A DNA stretch of 64,000 nt from Ectocarpus siliculosus (Eukaryota; Sar; Phaeophyceae; Ectocarpales; Ectocarpaceae), in the NCBI GenBank assembly GCA_000310025.1, contig FN649752.1, positions 1,062,350-1,126,349 on the forward strand, in the 5' to 3' direction. Made by a program: the position numbers and the translations under genes. Under the pieces are notes generated by a model. It was not told where the DNA came from, ran no database searches, and was given only the letters and a program-made list of their open reading frames with translations. This document shows positions 23,201 to 32,128 of this stretch, piece by piece. The number at the start of each line of letters is the position of its first letter. Positions within the stretch are counted from its first letter, which is position 1.

Positions 23201-24609
23201 ACGCAATTAACGCTAAGTGGGTATTCGATTGGAAGGCAGATGAATTTGGATGGCCCACTAAGGTGAAGTCGAGACTTGTAGCGAGAGGTGATATGCAGAG
23301 AGAGTACATTGACTTTGGAGAGCTGTACGCGCCGACCGTTTCTGTTTCGTGTGTTAGGATGTTGGCTGCGTTGGCGTGCGAGTTGAATCTCGACTTGTGT
23401 CATTTCGATATTGAGCAAGCTTTTGTGCGCTCGGAGTTGGAGGAAGACGTGTACATGCGTTTGCCACAGGGATGTGGAGCTCTATCTGGAATGATTGTAA
23501 AACTAGGCAAGAGTCTGTATGGCTTGAGACAGGCATCTAGGCAGTGGCATGCAATGCTGAAGAGGTGTTTAGTGGCGTTAGGTTTTGAGCAGTGCATGGC
23601 CGATGCTTGTGTGTTTCGTTTGATTGAGGATGGATGTGTTGTTTTGATTTTGGTAGTACATGTAGATGACATTTTTGCTGTGGGAGAGAGGGAGAGATGT
23701 GACAAGTTTGGCGCCGACCTTAACAAGTCCGTGCCAGTGAAGAACCTGGGAGAGTTGAGATGGTATTCTGGGTGCTTTTACGAGAGGAACAAGGAGACCG
23801 GAAGGTTGACGATTTCTCAGCAGACTTTCACGGACGAGCTAGCAGCAGAATATGGAGTAGTGGGAGGTAAGAGCGTTCCGATGTCTTCGGGGGTGAAGCT
23901 TTCTGATTTTGATGCGGATGAGGTGGCGACAGACTTTCCGTTTCGTGAGCTGGTAGGATCGTTGATGTGGCTGGCGACTCAAACTAGGCCAGACATTGCG
24001 AATGCTGTAAGGGCAGTAGCTAGGTATTGCGCATCTCCGAAGCTGGTACACTGGAATGCAGCGATGGATATTTTAGGCTATGCGAGGAGGACGAGTCACT
24101 TTGGTATTTCGTTTCAGAGGGGTACAGTAGAAGGATTCAGCTTGCAGGGGTACGCTGATGCGGACTTTGCAAGCAAGGCAGCAGACCGTAGGTCGGTATC
24201 AGGGGGAATCGTGACGTGTGGAGGAGGCGCTGTGTCTTGGTTTTCCAGAACGCAAAAGTGCGTCACGCTTTCGACGACAGAAGCAGAGTACGTCGCGCTT
24301 GGTGACATAGTGAAGGAGATTTTGTTTTTGAGGCAGATTTGGCGTTTCATGCTGCCGCAGGTCGGCATGCCGTGTATCCCCGTCTTCGAGGACAACCAGG
24401 GGGCGATTCAACTAGCGCAGAACCCCATCTCAAACTCGAACTCGAAGCACATAGATGTAAGGCACCATTTTCTCAGGGAACTGGTAGAGAGGAAGGAAAT
24501 TTCGGTGATCCACGTGCCGTCTCCGTACCAGCGTGCAGATTTTCTCACGAAGAGCTTGCCGAAGGACGCTTTCGAGTCTCACCGTGATTTTGCAATGAAT
24601 TTGGCATGA
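19840..24609 (+). CDS. pol: Copia Pol polyprotein (protease-integrase-RT-RNase H)
   Basis: 1589 codons counted from the ATG at 19840; the frame is open from 19813, so the real product is probably a Gag-Pol fusion. Protease: DSGAS with Asp227. A linker has about four ~17-residue repeats (VVPSSESVTPAGPT type, ~395-460). GAG-pre-integrase HHCC: His543, His548, Cys572, Cys575. Integrase core: Asp623, Asp665 and Glu701, with exactly 35 residues between the last two. Then a Pro/Ala/Thr/Ser-rich linker. RT: KSRLVARGD, FDIEQAFVRSEL and the catalytic VDD around 1276-1277. RNase H: Asp1440 (YADADF), Glu1483 (TEAEYVAL), Asp1518 (EDNQGAI). All catalytic residues look intact. Pol is +1 relative to gag, unlike single-ORF copia elements, so +1 frameshifting is the likely expression route. 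Confidence 0.93.
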   Translation: MVAVAGAKPHPPRDLFVDVGLVVVWGVTRGVVGPRDATAATGVPREIGQGEARGTRVLATEESRRTLCTTPTMMVATTKITATTTKATPTTTATTTPGTPTTPAAGTATATPPGTKTAVHLTAGSTTSNYPPAGQDSSSEQPRQPPPAGSSSTASSSSSAPSPGAPPSSGYLHLCTAQSVPLGKSHPEDFFGRIGVTIGVESAASASSLLSVESSEGPPGSERWVADSGASNSFTNSSLHMYDLQEIPANRKYVVVGDGRLLEVQAIGSINLSFFQEDENGEKTTMCVKLTDVSVIENLSFNLFSTHAVSRKQQILHDERGATLQNGLLFAREEKASAAYAMRLPYDPSATIVDSSALPAFVTAPDSAPAVGSTRSPSQKGGSAESLVSVLRFPPAGSASVVPSSESVTPAGPTCVVPSTDSVTPTGPTSVVPASESVPPAGSAGVVPSSASEFVCVGAFPGMDLGDTSVLTDEQLMDGYDDTPYQEFFPAFIPETDAANVAAVLDSIDGGADFDFGAAALGPGASPFALGSTEKSVDINRFHRSLAHACQPLLRETAQQRGIVLTGKLEPCTDCMKAKGRRGSVPRGPGARASKPLGRVHLDLCGPLVPSLGGNLYLFVVVDSASRWNKVYGLRRKSDALAATKRLLADVGRYDLGRIECFRVDNGTEWTRGDFRQFCDDNGIGVEFTPPGTPKYNGVVESAIWRITKAGMAARRSAGRVFNVDFASIPGLDERGDRLWMESAKWAADALNQSATKANPGRRSPHEMFTGEQGPFRVLPFFQPGFMREDRRTKLDDQATLCFYLNGGDNHPSGTVKVLKASTGRVVYTNNVSWVTSAPAGEGGSAGITAAPTPPPFTPPVVSINFGPAPTPSTAATPPAATPPPATTPSSAPTPSQPPSATSPPPSATPALGQPSSASSPSPLATLDPDQPPPPDPAMPPLTAHAMRQLRPGTKAEGMIDPRLPSRTRSGTRHSTGLISMLDKNTLVSMLEARSAVDEERRELGGAEAGEPGGAGAGEQAGALAAVDPGAGGAGFPLAFATLLANREDIDATLRDQRPPEQRPDLPHCQASDLRVPKSYKEAMASEHRHLWSDSMQREFYGLCGSRDFYSGEVATIIVENAINAKWVFDWKADEFGWPTKVKSRLVARGDMQREYIDFGELYAPTVSVSCVRMLAALACELNLDLCHFDIEQAFVRSELEEDVYMRLPQGCGALSGMIVKLGKSLYGLRQASRQWHAMLKRCLVALGFEQCMADACVFRLIEDGCVVLILVVHVDDIFAVGERERCDKFGADLNKSVPVKNLGELRWYSGCFYERNKETGRLTISQQTFTDELAAEYGVVGGKSVPMSSGVKLSDFDADEVATDFPFRELVGSLMWLATQTRPDIANAVRAVARYCASPKLVHWNAAMDILGYARRTSHFGISFQRGTVEGFSLQGYADADFASKAADRRSVSGGIVTCGGGAVSWFSRTQKCVTLSTTEAEYVALGDIVKEILFLRQIWRFMLPQVGMPCIPVFEDNQGAIQLAQNPISNSNSKHIDVRHHFLRELVERKEISVIHVPSPYQRADFLTKSLPKDAFESHRDFAMNLA

Positions 24610-24863
24610 ACATTTTATTGTTTTTCTGATTGGTTGTGTTTTGGTTTTGTTTTGTTTCTCGTTTTGTTTCCCGTTTTCTTTCATTTCTCGCGCCAAAGTA
24701 TTTGTTACGCGCGATGCAGTATTCATGTTCCTTTGAATTGTTTTTCCCTCTTATGTTATTCTGGTCGAGTATTGATGGCATATATTCTTGGAGAGATGTA
24801 TTTTGGTTGAGATATCGAGTGTTCGCGAAGTTTTCAGTGAATAACTGTTGCGAGCAGGGGGGA
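24610..24863 (+). other. Copia 3' untranslated region and polypurine tract
   Basis: T-rich 254-bp tail after the pol stop. It ends in the purine-rich GAGCAGGGGGGA immediately before the 3' LTR, the expected plus-strand primer. Confidence 0.75.
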
Positions 24864-25187
24864 TGTTAGATATACTCGCAGCAGTATCTGGTCGTGAGGA
24901 TCCCAGGGGGATACGTGTTGGGAATTTCGTGTGTTGCAGGGTACCATCGGTGCGGTCACGGGGACCCTTTTGGCGTGGTTGGTGCGATGAAGCTTGCGTG
25001 CGTGCTGCGCTCACTTCTTCCTCTCTCTCTCCACCACCACCACCGTCTCTCTCCAATCAAGTTTCCTTCTCCACTCTCTCTCCAACTCTCTCTCAATCTC
25101 TCTCTCTCGGCCTAACACGGCCGACTACCCAGTGCCCCAAGTAACGTCCAGAACGTGCTTGCTGCACCCCGCGTAGTTTACCTTTCA
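24864..25187 (+). repeat. Copia 3' LTR
   Basis: 324 bp. Differs from the 5' LTR by about 3 bp of indels (GGTTGG versus GGTTTTGG; CTCCACT versus CTCCCACT). Confidence 0.9.
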
Positions 25188-25277
25188 CACCCACCCACGG
25201 ATATTGAAATATGAGACTGAAGCTAAAGCTTCAGAATTTTCGTTAGTTGGTGGGACTAAAGATTCCAACCCCCGTTC

Positions 25278-25397
25278 TCACTCTCGACTTGTGAACGCAG
25301 AACGCGGGTTAGGTATGAAGAGGATAAAACATGAAATGTAACAACAACAAGCGGACCTGCTCCCTTCCCTCTTTTGTTTCTCTGTTCCTCCATAACA
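25278..25397 (+). repeat. 3' part of the split LTR
   Basis: Matches 30382-30520, lacking about 22 bp in the middle, and ends CTCCATAACA like the complete LTR. Together with 13867-13910 it would rebuild one LTR. The following TGGCGTCGTC (25401) has the TGG start of a primer binding site. At roughly 90% similarity to the other LTR, the insertion looks old. Confidence 0.6.
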
Positions 25398-26779
25398 TTG
25401 TGGCGTCGTCTAGCATTTGAACTCCGGTCCTTCGCTGGGGCACTGCAGTTCGCGTTGCTCTTCTGTGCTTCTGTCCTCTTTGTTTTTTTTTCAGTCACTT
25501 GTTTTTGTATCGGCTTCAGAGGGGGGGTACATTTGCTCCCTCTGACTCATTTGTGGAGAGTCATGTGCATGTTTGGTTCAGCTTGATGGGCTTTCGAGTC
25601 CATCCATGTACATGTGATGCGCCGCCGATGCTTGGTGGCGCTCTTCTATATTTCCATGACTTTGGGGTATTAGCGAGCGCTGTGGCCTTTCTTCCACAAC
25701 GATTCGATTGCTGGCAGGGTCGCGTCGGAACGCGGCGGTCTCTGCGAAACTGCTCTGGCTTCGTCCATGCTACTTGCTTGCGATAACATGACCATTGCTC
25801 GTGCGTAGTGACCACCCTTTCCTTTCAATCCCCTCGGTGGCATGCCCTGTGCCTATCTGATAATGCCATCGAAATGATGGCGATGGCATCCTGCTGCTGA
25901 GTGGCCGCTTGATGGCCTGCCGTGGCATGTTGCGATCTGCTGCACTGCATGTGCATAGGTTGTGCAATTGGGCGCAATCTATCTGACCGCGTTGCCTGCT
26001 GCAGGAGAATCGATCGGACAATAAACCGGCCGCGGGGTGTGTTTTCTGTGCATACCTTGAGGTCGAGAGAACTACCTTGGCATCTGTCATGCTTGCCTAC
26101 CCGTCCACATGGTGACGGGGAGTTGCCAACCGGCCGCTTAGCTGGCGTGACATTTTATGCCACATCGGCTGTTGCGCATTTGCGCAATCGGCAAATATAT
26201 TTCGTGCCTGGAAATCGGAGACACGGAGAACAAAACATTCGGGCGCGGGGTGTTTCTGGTGGAACACCTCGAGCTCAACCCCGGTGATGGACAGTTGCCG
26301 AATGGCCGCTCCACCGACACACTTGTGGCACGCACGGTGGCCACAAATTAAATGCTGTCGGTGGCCGCTTGACAGTGGCCGAATGTGACATTGTCATGCT
26401 TCCCGGAGCTGCGCGCTCCTTTGCAACTTCTCTCTTGTTTTATTTTTTATTGACAGGACGCGGACGAGAAAGGAATCTGTCACGGAGTGCTTCCGTGACA
26501 CCTGCTCAGCGTTGCTGGCATACATCATGACCCATGGTGGTGGTCCCACCGCAATAATCAACTATTTTTTTGGCGGCTGCCAGAGACCATAGGCCGACTA
26601 AAATCCATCCAGAGCAGAGCCAGGAGATTGTACCGGCAGTCGTGGATGCTGCCTGCACATGATGCTTACATGATGCGGGTGATGTCTGCTGTTCGCTGTC
26701 AGTACAAAAATGACTTCTCTATTATGCAGGGTAAAGAGGCGCAAAGCACCGGTAGCGCAAAGAGCGTGCCTGGCCATGG
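25398..26779. other. LTR-element interior, nothing recognised
   Basis: No protein motif recognised. Variants of GGCCGCTTGRTGG and of GGCCGCGGGGTGT recur between 25890 and 26380. This would be the leader or gag side of the old LTR element. Confidence 0.4.
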
Positions 26780-27883
26780 ATGCAGGAAATATTTTCTCGG
26801 ATAGCTTTGCCTCTGCGGTTGGTTCCCGCAGCATACGCTTTTGCCTCTGTCGCCACCGATGCTTGTTTTACTGTTTCAGCGTTGCTGATATTGCTGCTGC
26901 AGCTGCTGCTGCTTCTTCTGCTGCTGCTATTGCCATTGCACTGTCGTAGCCGCTATATTGCTGCCGCTGTTGTATGGCTGCGGCTGCAGATTTGCGGCAA
27001 TTTTCTGGCAAATGTCGCAACTCTCAACTGCGGGCAATTTCACGGATTCACAGGTCTTTTTACCCCAGCCATAACCTCGCATGAAGTAGTGCCGGCATGT
27101 TCCGCGTTGGCCAAATCGCATGATGCTCTACCGTTCGCATGCGAAAAACGAGGTGGCTCAGGTAAAAACAATGGGTATACATCGGGCGAAGGCCACCGCT
27201 CTGGGAGATGCAACTCGGACGCACACACCCGTTCCCGGTACCGGCCGCTGGTGTCGCCGCGGTTCCAGCGTCCACCGCTGTCGCTGGAACCCCGCGCCCG
27301 CGGAATTCCGGAACCTCGCATTTTCGTGGTTCGACAGCGATGGCCTTTTGCACGGATCGCCGCCACAGGTACGTGTTGGTTTCTCAACCTTTTGTTCATC
27401 AGGTATCTATCGCCCCACGCCTCATTACAGCTTGTTTTGGGCGACCGTCGTGACTTGTCGGCGCCGACTATAGCCTTGGGGTGTGGGCGCGGGAACGATA
27501 AGACGTCGGGTGTCTCACGGACGCTTGCCCCGATGTCTATGCCCCCTGGAGGCATGGCTTCCGTGCCTCCCACCGTTTCGGCGGCTCTAGGTGGTCTAGT
27601 CAACCTCGTCGGAGCTCAGGGACCTTCGGGACAGCCTCAAGCCCGCCGCGGTGGCTCGAGTACGCTTGTACCCACCGCGCCCCCTCCAGACCCTTCGCGA
27701 CGTTCCTCTACGGAGCATCAACGTCGCACGGTGCTGACTGCACCGCCGTTGCCGAGTGCAGGTAACGGTTTTCCCAAATCGGAAGGTTCGTGTTTTTTGT
27801 CACGAAATAGCGGTCCCGAGCCTCCCGCGGCCGCTGGCCATGTTGGTCGAGCGCCCGTGAAGAAGGCCGCTTTTAATGAATAG
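26780..27883 (+). CDS. Unrecognised open frame, possible gag remnant
   Basis: A 367-codon open frame with no confirmed start. It begins in a CTG microsatellite (26880-26933, encoding Leu-rich sequence in this frame). The last ~120 residues are Pro/Ser/Gly-rich (SMPPGGMASVPPTVSAALGG; PTAPPPDPSRRSSTEHQRR), a composition seen in Gag-like or linker regions. It ends at TAG (27881), 15 nt before the next open frame, which is in the same frame class (both start at positions equal to 2 modulo 3 or its shift), so one ancestral ORF is possible. I assign no function. Confidence 0.3.
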   Translation: MQEIFSRIALPLRLVPAAYAFASVATDACFTVSALLILLLQLLLLLLLLLLPLHCRSRYIAAAVVWLRLQICGNFLANVATLNCGQFHGFTGLFTPAITSHEVVPACSALAKSHDALPFACEKRGGSGKNNGYTSGEGHRSGRCNSDAHTRSRYRPLVSPRFQRPPLSLEPRARGIPEPRIFVVRQRWPFARIAATGTCWFLNLLFIRYLSPHASLQLVLGDRRDLSAPTIALGCGRGNDKTSGVSRTLAPMSMPPGGMASVPPTVSAALGGLVNLVGAQGPSGQPQARRGGSSTLVPTAPPPDPSRRSSTEHQRRTVLTAPPLPSAGNGFPKSEGSCFLSRNSGPEPPAAAGHVGRAPVKKAAFNE

Positions 27884-27898
27884 GCCTACGCCGACGTT

Positions 27899-28702
27899 TT
27901 GCGCGAAAACACCCGCGTAGACCGCTTGGTTTCGCACGCTTCTGCGGCTGGTTCACCGCTGTTGCCTGCCTCTCCTCGTAACCCACAATCCGGCCCGTCT
28001 TTGGACGGCACCCAGATTGTCCTGCCGGTTGCCGGTGCCATTTCCCTTGATGACACTACTTCGTGGAAGGTAAGCGCGCCCGCGCGGCAGGCCCCTGTTC
28101 TTGACGGCCGTCAGGAGTATTACAACCATGAGGTTTTCCTCTATTGGAAACCGCCGCCTCTTTTGCTCAATTGGACGCCCTGTGCGTTATTTGGTCCACG
28201 GTATCCGCTATGTGTGCGGGATATAGTTCATGATGATGGTGGGATAGCTTGCATTTTCAGCTATGACTCCGCGCATATGAAAAATCATGGCCAACTCGGA
28301 CCAAAGCCAACACAGCCTCTCTTGGACGGAAGGTGCGCGGTTTTGGCCACATTTTATGGGAGCTCAGACGTGAGGATGCTGTCTCTTTGCTGTTGTATGC
28401 GAAATCCTCCCCAAACGCTGACCCGCGCGGATTTTTTTTGGCTAGGGGGGTCAGACAGATGGCGGAGGCTACCTCCTTCGACACGTTATGGGGCATTGAT
28501 GTCGATGCCCTCGACCCGCGTGCTGCGTCGCCTTTGTGGTCAGAATTTCTTGGGCAAAGCGCTTGTTGCGGCGCGCACGCTCTTGCGTGTGCGCCAGGTC
28601 GGACCCGACAAGACTTTGCAACCGGAGCACTCGGGGATGCCAGCCCCCGTGTGCACAACCATTCATGAAATTGCGCCACCGGGTGATAGAATAGATCTTT
28701 GA
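27899..28702 (+). pseudogene. Decayed ORF with NADAR (YbiA-like) domain remnant
   Basis: The 267-codon frame ends with GQNFLGKALVAARTLLRVRQ, and a neighbouring frame (28333-28668) supplies EDAVSLLLYAKSSPNADP and AEATSFDTLWGIDVDALDP. Read together these match the second half of the NADAR/YbiA-like fold, whose signature is an EAS..D..WG segment followed by W.GQN.LG.AL. In that family the fold acts on ADP-ribose or riboflavin-pathway type substrates. The two halves are a frameshift apart near 28537, and the middle of the domain seems missing, so the copy is non-functional. It lies upstream of a gypsy-type integrase remnant in the same LTR-bounded interval, suggesting it was carried by the element. 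Confidence 0.5.
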
Positions 28703-29170
28703 CGGATGATCCTTCCTCCTCGGACGCATGCATGTGGTCCGCTAGATTTCGCTTGCGAACACACCGGCGGACCGCTCACGCAGATGCTGCACATTGCGTC
28801 TGCCGCTTTTCACGCCACCGCTGCTTCACCACCATTGTTGGTGGAAAACGGCGCTGATGGACGTGGAAACACCACCATTGTGTTTGGTGGATGATGCAAG
28901 GTATGAATAGCTTTACTATTTTTATGCAAAACATCGGCTTGGGTGGGCTTACCGCTTCCACGGAGCTATGGTACCACTCTTCTTGATGCAGAGCATTGGC
29001 TTGGGTGGGCTTATCCCTTCCAAGGAGTATCTATTACGGTATTTCCGTCGGTATGGACCTAACATGGCGATGCTGACGTCTGAGCCCGCCCCCCAATGTT
29101 GGTCTGGCGGAATATCGCGTCTTTCTTTGCACTCCCGTACAATAATTCAGTCTTGGTAGACCCGTGGTCG
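28703..29170 (+). other. Pol-side interior with a short duplication
   Basis: Two similar ~65-bp units (28921 and 28985) encode FMQNIGLGGLTAS and LMQSIGLGGLIPS. No RT motif is recognisable. It lies between the NADAR-like and integrase remnants, where RT/RNase H would be expected, so that part may be deleted or too decayed. Confidence 0.35.
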
Positions 29171-29279
29171 TTAGACCTCCTCCGGCTCTCGCTTCTGCGG
29201 AGCCAGACCTCTGTCTCTCGTCCACCGTTGGTACCACTGCGGCTGCCCATATATTCGTTTCACCCGAACACTATGTCCG

Positions 29280-29980
29280 GGAACTAACAGCTGTCGGAAC
29301 GAGTGTGTGGCGGCATATACATTTTCGATGTTTGGGATCCCCAACGGTTTTGCCAGAAACATATTCGAAAACCCCGCGGAAATACGTGCCCATGTTGTTG
29401 TGGCCTTGCGTTTTGCGAGCATGCCACGTTACCACGTCTTTCCACCTGGACACCGCTCGGACTTTACGTATGTTGGAGCGTTAGCGGTATAAACGTGTCT
29501 GTCCGTTGGTGGATTCTGCAATGTTTAATTTGCCGAGACCGCAAGTAAGACTTCCAAGCAAACGTATCGATGGCCTACGCTCACTCTGACCCTCCCAAAT
29601 GGGCCGGGTATTGCAGTGAGCGTCGACTTCTTTTGGACCGTTGCCGGTCACGTACTTGCCTTCCTGCTCTTTTCTTCGAATTCCTCGTCTGAGGGTGCGA
29701 ACGTTTAGTCAATGGCAGGAACATTCGCGTTATTGTGGTTGACGTGACCGAAGCTGAGGACATGCAAGAAGAAGGAGAAGAGCGTCTGGCAAGCAACTGC
29801 TGTGCTAGCCGTTGTTTTCTGATGGGAAACGATGGGCCGGACTTAAGGCGACTTTCATCGCCTGCCTGCTGTTTCAAGTCGTTGCTTCACGGGACGATTC
29901 AACATTTTTTTTATGCGTTGTTTGCTTTGCCGACTTCAAACCATGGCGTTCGTTTCTCTCTCTATTGATAGTTGGCGCTT
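29280..29980 (+). pseudogene. Ty3/gypsy-type integrase remnant
   Basis: Pieces in different frames follow the order of a gypsy integrase. A His-containing zinc-binding segment (PPGHRSDFTYVGAL, ~29440-29490) is followed by CLICRDRK (29525-29548) and TSKQTYRWPTL, then the core start PNGPGIAVSVDFF (~29593-29634). After that come PLPVTY in another frame, LLFSSNSSSEGANV, VDVTEAEDMQEEGEE (29738-29780) and a final SDGKRWAGLKATF segment around 29818-29860 where the second catalytic Asp should be. Several stops and at least three frameshifts separate them. The third catalytic residue is not visible. Identification rests on order and spacing, not on one intact motif. Confidence 0.55.
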
Positions 29981-30338
29981 TGTCTCGTTCATGATACGCT
30001 GTGTTACGCTGACGCGTGTTTGAGTGGTGTAAGCTGATTTATTTTAGCGCCGAAATAGGCGTTGTCGTCTCCGTATTTGCTACGACCGGACCGGTCGCGA
30101 TCAGTTCCCGCTCGTCCTTCCTCGTTGTCTGCGTTGTTCTTCTAAGTAGTCTTCACATGTGTGGTGTGGGGAAAGTTTGATGGTTTGGAGTACTTGTCGG
30201 GGATGAACTAGTTTCTCCGACACTAGCTGCATTCATTTGTTGTGTTTGATATGCAAGGTCGCATCTTCGATCTCTATCTAAATTTGAGCATGGTTGAGGA
30301 TAATCTGCATATATATACGACTTCCCAGGGTGGGCTAA
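29981..30338. other. End of old LTR-element interior
   Basis: No gene recognised. The last bases before the LTR, CAGGGTGGGCTAA, are purine-rich and could be a degraded polypurine tract. Confidence 0.4.
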
Positions 30339-30520
30339 TGTTATGGAGCAACTAGTGTATGAGCGTTATATGATCATGACGTCACTCGGCTTGTGAGCGC
30401 GGAACACGGACTAGGTATGAAGGGGATAAAACATGAAATGCAACAACAACTGTGAGTGAGACAGCAAGGAGCAGCGGACCTGCTCCCTTCCCTCTTTTAT
30501 TTCTCTGTTCCTCCATAACA
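30339..30520 (+). repeat. Complete 182-bp LTR
   Basis: Starts TGTTATGGAG and ends CTCCATAACA, a perfect 10-bp inverted terminal repeat. It is either the 3' LTR of the 13.9-30.5 kb nested element or a solo LTR. No clean 5-bp target duplication is seen against 13862-13866. The satellite starts directly at its right edge. Confidence 0.75.
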
Positions 30521-31487
30521 AAAACAAGCCCACCAACCACGGCCGCCACACACTATTTTTGTGTGTGGTTCCGGCATGTTCACTTTCTGTATTCAAGCGT
30601 GAATCGCCACAACAACCCTGGTAAGTAGCGCTGTTGCGAAAACAAGCCCACCAATCACGGTCGCCACACACTATTTATGTGTGTGTGTGGTTCCGGGATT
30701 CATATCCTCTGTATTTATGCGTGAATCGCCGCAAAGGCAACAACCCTGGTAAGTAGCCCTGTTGCGAAAACAAGCCCACCAACCACGGCCGCCACTCACT
30801 ATTTATGTGTGTGGTTTCCCGCATTTACACTTTCTGGCTTCATGCGGCAACAACCCTGGTAAGTAGCGCTGTTGCGAAAACAAGCCCACCAACCACGGCC
30901 GCCACACACTACTGATGTGTGTGGTTCCGGCATTCATACTCTCTCTATTCATGCGTGAATCGCCGCACAGGCAACAACCCTTGTAAGAAGCGCTGTTGCG
31001 AAAACAAGCCCACCAACCACGGCCGCCACACAGTATTTATGTGTGTGGTTCCGGCATTTACACTCTCTGTCTTCATGCGTGAATCGCCCCACAGGCAACA
31101 ACCCTGGTAAGTAGCGCTGTTGAGAAAACAAGCCCACCACCACGGCCGCCACACACTATTGATGTGCGTGGTTCCGGGATTCATACTCTCTGTATTCATG
31201 CGTGAATCGCCCCACAGGCAACAACCCTGGTAAAGTAGCGCTGTTGCGAAAGCAAGCCCCACCAACCACGGCCGCCACACACTAGTTATGCGTGTGGTTC
31301 CCGCATTTACACTCTCTGTATTCATGCGTGAGTTGCCAACAGGCAACAACCCTGGTAACTAGCGCTGTTGCAAAAAACAAGCCCACCAACCACGGCCGCC
31401 GCACACTATTGATGTGTGTGGCCCCGGCGTTCATACTCTCTGTATTCATGCGTGAATCGCCCACAGGCAACAGCCCCGGTAAGGGTC
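30521..31487 (+). repeat. ~120-bp satellite array
   Basis: About eight units with the same consensus and orientation as 10.3-13.9 kb. It starts at AAAACAAGCCCACC right after the LTR and ends at CCGGTAAG, where a 30-bp motif begins that recurs, inverted, at the left edge of the 51.3-kb array. If the LTR pair belongs to one element, this is the continuation of the 13.2-13.9 kb array. Confidence 0.9.
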
Positions 31488-31518
31488 GTTCTTAACGAAG
31501 AAATCAGATCTCGACATC
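31488..31518 (+). repeat. Array-border motif (TIR-like)
   Basis: GGTCGTTCTTAACGAAGAAATC and the following AGATCTCGA match the reverse complement of 51227-51256, the border of another satellite array, with only a few differences. Confidence 0.6.
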
Positions 31519-31873
31519 ACATCTCGATATAAGAGTAAAAGAGTCGGATCTACCCAAATCCGGATAGAAATGGCCTCGGTGTCTTAACGGGAGATCTGCC
31601 AAATGGAAACGAATCTCTGCAGTCCACCACGAACAACCCGGGAGGTCCGCCGCTTGCCAACTGCAGGATTGCTGTGTTATGACGTGCCCACACCACATGG
31701 ATATCTCTCCCGAGAAGCACACACCAAACGCGTACATGGCCTCTGTGCGGTACTGACACGATGTCTATGCATGTGACACTTTGAATCGACCCTCGTCCGA
31801 CGGAAAGCCGCCAATTCGTCTGTGCATTTGAAATTCGACAACCCACGGGAGATTGCCCCACAGACCAACACAT
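31519..31873. other. No recognisable gene
   Basis: Open frames on the minus strand (31550-31873) have no motif I recognise. They may be a scrap of another element between the satellite border and A1'. Confidence 0.4.
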
Positions 31874-32128
31874 AGGAAGGTTTGTTCGAATAAACTGGTG
31901 TTTATTTTGTAACAGTCGAATTAGAATTTGGCTTCATTTTCTATCGGAAACCCAGGGTCACGGTTTTTGGATTTATTATTGTAGTCTATAGCTGGGGGTG
32001 TCATTCCGTGATCGAGTCCACGCAGGGGCTGTAGCAAAGTCGGGTAACGTGTGAGAGCTACAGAGCGCGTGAAGCAACGGAAGGACAGCAGCAGCCGCCT
32101 AACGCAGTAGCGGCGGCAGTTTAGAAAA
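31874..32128 (+). repeat. A1' repeat of a second YR-element family
   Basis: 255 bp nearly identical to 49404-49670 (A2'), starting AGGAAGGTTTGTTCGAA and ending GGCGGCAGTTTAGAAAA. A2' has an extra ~11 bp after TTCGAA. In split-direct-repeat elements A1 marks the 5' end. Confidence 0.75.

Larger units (their letters stand above)
18067..25187 (+). mobile_element. Young Ty1/copia LTR retrotransposon
   Basis: Two LTRs (18067-18393 and 24864-25187) begin TGTTAGATATACTCG and end CCTTTCA. They differ only by short indels in homopolymer or short-repeat tracts. A 5-bp target duplication CACCC flanks the element (18062-18066 and 25188-25192). Removing it restores the ACCCACGGATAT context seen at 16788, so it inserted into a copy of the ~1.3-kb repeat. 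Gag and Pol are both open, with Pol in protease, integrase, RT, RNase H order, the copia arrangement. It is likely a recent and possibly active copy. Confidence 0.95.

Noticed and set aside
25397-25430. Possible tRNA fragment after the LTR (GTCGTCTAGCATTTGAACTCC)
   Set aside because: No cloverleaf can be drawn; at most a primer binding site start.
30334-30525. Target-site duplication around the 182-bp LTR
   Set aside because: GCTAA on the left and AAAAC on the right do not match, and 13862-13866 (GTAAA) is also not an exact partner.
30521-31487. Regular repeats with spacer-like variation, considered as a CRISPR array
   Set aside because: Units are ~120 bp with no distinct short repeat plus unique spacers, there are no cas genes, and the context is clearly eukaryotic.
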